From Candidatus Hydrogenedentota bacterium (GTDB taxonomy: Bacteria > Hydrogenedentota > Hydrogenedentia > Hydrogenedentiales > CAITNO01): a stretch of 16,272 bases of DNA. The notes below the pieces were generated by a model. The model saw only the letters and a list, made by a program, of their open reading frames with translations. It ran no database searches and was not told the origin of the DNA. The position numbers were made by a program, and so were the translations under genes. Each line of letters starts with the position of its first letter. The stretch's first letter is position 1. The stretch lies in NCBI GenBank assembly GCA_903922535.1, contig CAIXUF010000398.1, positions 1-16,272 on the forward strand. The letters run 5' to 3'. Shown piece by piece: positions 14,119 through 16,272 of this stretch.

Positions 14119-15231
14119 TTACTCGGCCAGTTCCGCCAGGATTCGCTGGGTTTTTTCGGTGACGGGCCATGTGCCGCGCGCGACGTACTGAATGCCAACG
14201 TTCTGATATAGGACCAAGGCGCCGCGGGGAGCGCCGTCCGAATCAGGGTCAACATGGCCCAGGTCGCGTTCGATGATCAGGGGCACGTCGTCGCAAACCA
14301 CGGTTGTAACCTGGTATTCCGGCCCGCGACCCTCGTAGGGTGACGCCGAAAGACGGTCATGTTCCGCGCTCAGAACTTCCTTCACCCCTTCGGACAATCT
14401 GTGGAGAACGTGCTTCCCTTCTCCGTCCTCTACCACCAAGTCTTCGTCGAAAGTGCCGCCTTCGGCGATCCGCCTGCGGTATGCCTTCGCAAATGCCTCA
14501 ACGGCATCGTCGCTGCGCAGCGCGTAGCCGAGATAGAAGTAACTCTGGTCGTCGAAGGGGCTCGCCTGCCCCAGGGTTGATTTCTTGGCGTTGCGGACGG
14601 TCGGACAGGTGAGATGCGCGCCAAGGTCAATACTCGGGGGGGCCGAATCCGGCGTGAACATGAGCACACCGCCTTTGGGAGACAAGGGGGGAAACTTGCC
14701 ACCGTGCGCGAAGGCATATTCCTGCAACGCCCTCCCTATCAGCTTAAGGTTGTCCCCGCAGGCGGCCAGATCCGCGCAGTCGCGGCCCTTGTGAAAGGAT
14801 CCAAGAGAGACATGAACGACCAACGCGACGTTGAGGCAGCCGAGCAGGGCTCCGATAAGAGGGCGCCAGAGTATGCGTCCGCCTTGGGGAGCGCGCATGC
14901 CCCTAGCAAGGGCAGCGCCCCCGAAAACAAAGGCCGCAAGCCCCGCAATCACCATGAACAGTGCGGCAGCCAGCATCAACGGTATGAACGATATGGGAAA
15001 CCCCTTCACGTTGCACAGCAGGCCCAACACGACGAGCCAAAGCAACGGAAACGAGAAGACACCCAGAACCAGGCTCGCATTCGCCAGCCTTCGAACAGGT
15101 CTGCCCTGTGATGCCTGCGCCGGAGCGGCCTGGCCGGACGGCGCGGACATTCTCAGGTCCGCCCGACACTGCGGGCATACATGCGCCCCTTCATCGACCG
15201 TGGCGCCGCATTCACGATTTGGACACTGCAT
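14119..15231 (-). CDS. Zinc-ribbon membrane protein with DUF4190-like and prepilin-like regions
   Basis: This is a 370-residue protein in three parts. Residues 1-25 form a zinc ribbon with Cys3, Cys8, Cys19 and Cys22 (CPNREC ... CPQC). Residues ~50-150 hold three membrane helices of DUF4190 type (NASLVLGVFSFPLLWLVVLG, FIPLMLAAALFMVIAGLAAF, and the ILWRPLIGALLGCLNVALVV helix). The C-terminal ~215 residues begin DNLKLIGRALQEYAFAHGGKFPP, which resembles the mature domain of prepilin-type proteins common in Planctomycetota, though without their N-terminal methylation signal. A cysteine pair in this region (Cys of DCADLAACGDN and LTCPT) may form a disulfide. The ribbon would face the cytoplasm and the C-terminal domain the outside. 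ATG 15231 has GGGAG eight bases upstream. Function is unknown. Confidence 0.75.
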   Translation of the reverse strand: MQCPNRECGATVDEGAHVCPQCRADLRMSAPSGQAAPAQASQGRPVRRLANASLVLGVFSFPLLWLVVLGLLCNVKGFPISFIPLMLAAALFMVIAGLAAFVFGGAALARGMRAPQGGRILWRPLIGALLGCLNVALVVHVSLGSFHKGRDCADLAACGDNLKLIGRALQEYAFAHGGKFPPLSPKGGVLMFTPDSAPPSIDLGAHLTCPTVRNAKKSTLGQASPFDDQSYFYLGYALRSDDAVEAFAKAYRRRIAEGGTFDEDLVVEDGEGKHVLHRLSEGVKEVLSAEHDRLSASPYEGRGPEYQVTTVVCDDVPLIIERDLGHVDPDSDGAPRGALVLYQNVGIQYVARGTWPVTEKTQRILAELAE

Positions 15232-15347
15232 GGGCAGTTCTCCCTGTTCTGTCGGGCCGCCTGCCACAGCCAATCCGACTGCGGACATGCTACCGCGAAA
15301 CCTGCCGCCCGCACAATTGGTCCTACATTTCCCGGTCATAGTTGGTC

Positions 15348-15353
15348 TATACT
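15348..15353 (+). promoter_or_regulatory. Possible -10 box of the 15392 gene
   Basis: TATACT is 38 bases before the GTG start. No good -35 box lies at 16-18 bases, so the promoter assignment is weak. Confidence 0.35.
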
Positions 15354-15391
15354 GGGACGCCCGTGAAACCTGAACCCCGGAGAAAAGTGCC

Positions 15392-16272
15392 GTGAACACG
15401 CCGACAGACAAGAACGCTTATGTCCAAACACCGGACGGCTGGTATGACACGCCCGAGAGCAAACCGGACAAAGCACGGACTGACGTGCTGGTCAACACCG
15501 CCGGGGACCAGGAATACGAGCGCAAGTCGCGCGCCTACAATCTGGTCGAGGGCCTCTCGATCATGATCTTCGTCCTGGCGGCGCTGTGGCTGGTGCAGTA
15601 TTCCGCCGGAATCATGCTTAAGATAAAACCGGCAGAGATAGTCTCCGGGGCACTGCTCGGCATCGGCGCATGCTATCTGCTGTTCGTCAGCCCGTTCCGG
15701 CACGGCGACACGCTGTCCTCCTGGGGCCTGGGCAACCCGTGGGCGCTCTGGAAAGAACTGCGCGAGGGCAGCGCGGCGAAGCGCTGCACCCTGTGCGCAA
15801 TCATGCTCGCCCTGTTCATTGCGCTCAACGCGATCGGTTACACCCACTGGGCCGAGGTCTCCAAGTTCTTCAATTTCAACAAGGTCGAGATGCTGCGCGA
15901 CGTGGACAAGGGCTTTCCCGGCATCCTGTTTGTGTTCACCTTTCTGGGGCTCCTCTCGGCGGTCATCGTCCTGTTCGGCATCCGCTACGACAACTTCGTC
16001 TCGGCCTTCGCCACGGCGATGAAGATCGCGCTGCCGCTGCTGGCGTTGATTATCATCGGCGCGATGGCCCAGCGCGGCATGAAGGCCTTTGAGGGATTCA
16101 CCATCCGGGCCTTCGCCATCGGCGCGTTTGGTTATGTGTTCTGGGGCTTCGTGCAGCAGTTGCTATTCTCGTCCTTCTTCGGCACGCGCCTGCGGAAGGC
16201 CTTCGGCCCGTCCAAATCGCCTTCAAACAGCCATGCGCCCGGAAAGCGCCTGCCGACGACGCTGGCCTTCGC
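15392..16272 (+). CDS. CPBP-like membrane protein, 3'-truncated by the window edge
   Basis: A GTG start at 15392 preceded by GGAGA (15379-15383, eight bases) opens a frame that runs without a stop to the end of the window, at least 293 codons. The first ~50 residues are polar (MNTPTDKNAYVQTPDGWYDT). About six membrane helices follow. Near the visible end, FWGFVQQLLFSSFFGTRLRK (Gln255-Gln256) occupies the position and context of CPBP/CAAX-protease motif 1, normally Glu-Glu-x-x-x-Arg. Here both glutamates are glutamine and the arginine is shifted or absent. The later His motifs, if any, are outside the window. The likely reading is a CPBP-related protein without protease activity; a general multi-pass membrane protein is the alternative. 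It is divergent from the zinc-ribbon gene, 160 bases apart. Confidence 0.65.
   Translation, partial: MNTPTDKNAYVQTPDGWYDTPESKPDKARTDVLVNTAGDQEYERKSRAYNLVEGLSIMIFVLAALWLVQYSAGIMLKIKPAEIVSGALLGIGACYLLFVSPFRHGDTLSSWGLGNPWALWKELREGSAAKRCTLCAIMLALFIALNAIGYTHWAEVSKFFNFNKVEMLRDVDKGFPGILFVFTFLGLLSAVIVLFGIRYDNFVSAFATAMKIALPLLALIIIGAMAQRGMKAFEGFTIRAFAIGAFGYVFWGFVQQLLFSSFFGTRLRKAFGPSKSPSNSHAPGKRLPTTLAF

Overview
The window is GC-rich bacterial chromosomal DNA with ordinary housekeeping and accessory genes. There is no sign of phage, plasmid, transposase or CRISPR. Several things point to an uncultured, environmental bacterium from the Planctomycetota/Verrucomicrobiota/Lentisphaerota or Hydrogenedentota-like part of the tree: a secreted DUF6807 ('PmoA-like') protein, a zinc-ribbon/DUF4190/prepilin-like protein, a short fucose-isomerase-like enzyme, a membrane-anchored GH-A glycosidase, and gaps filled with long imperfect palindromes. 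This placement is an inference from gene content; no rRNA or other decisive marker is present.

Layout. 1-1263 (+) is the 3' part of a multi-pass membrane subunit of a putative ABC exporter. 1287-1460 is a nested palindromic repeat. 1523-1933 (+) is a YjbQ/UPF0047 protein, convergent with and overlapping a TetR-family regulator (1924-2565, -) that has a good promoter and a candidate self-operator. A divergent intergenic region leads to a fucose/arabinose-isomerase-like enzyme (2936-4336, +). 4588-6472 (+) is a compact 7-deazaguanine cluster, queE-queD-queF, which would make preQ1 for queuosine if GTP cyclohydrolase and QueC are encoded elsewhere. 6638-9310 (+) is a polytopic membrane protein fused to an extracytoplasmic GH39-like glycosidase. 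9489-9935 (+) is a small lipoprotein closed by a strong, probably bidirectional terminator. The folK-panB-panC-panD operon (12624 down to 10031, -) makes a pterin intermediate and pantothenate. It has a recognisable promoter, and panB/panC and panC/panD are joined by ATGA stop-start overlaps. 12683-13057 is a repeat-rich gap, followed by the DUF6807 protein (13058-13963, -), another palindromic repeat, and a zinc-ribbon membrane protein (14119-15231, -). Divergent from the last gene, a GTG-started membrane protein (15392 onward, +) runs off the window end; it looks like a CPBP protein with Gln-Gln in place of the catalytic Glu-Glu.

The most noteworthy item is the queD gene. It encodes two QueD domains in tandem, each lacking the active-site residues that the other retains (Asp-His in the first; Cys, two zinc His and Glu in the second). 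This suggests an obligate, subfunctionalised two-domain 6-carboxytetrahydropterin synthase. Second are the candidate pseudo-protease with a QQ motif, the membrane-domain/GH-A fusion, and four unrelated palindromic intergenic repeats.
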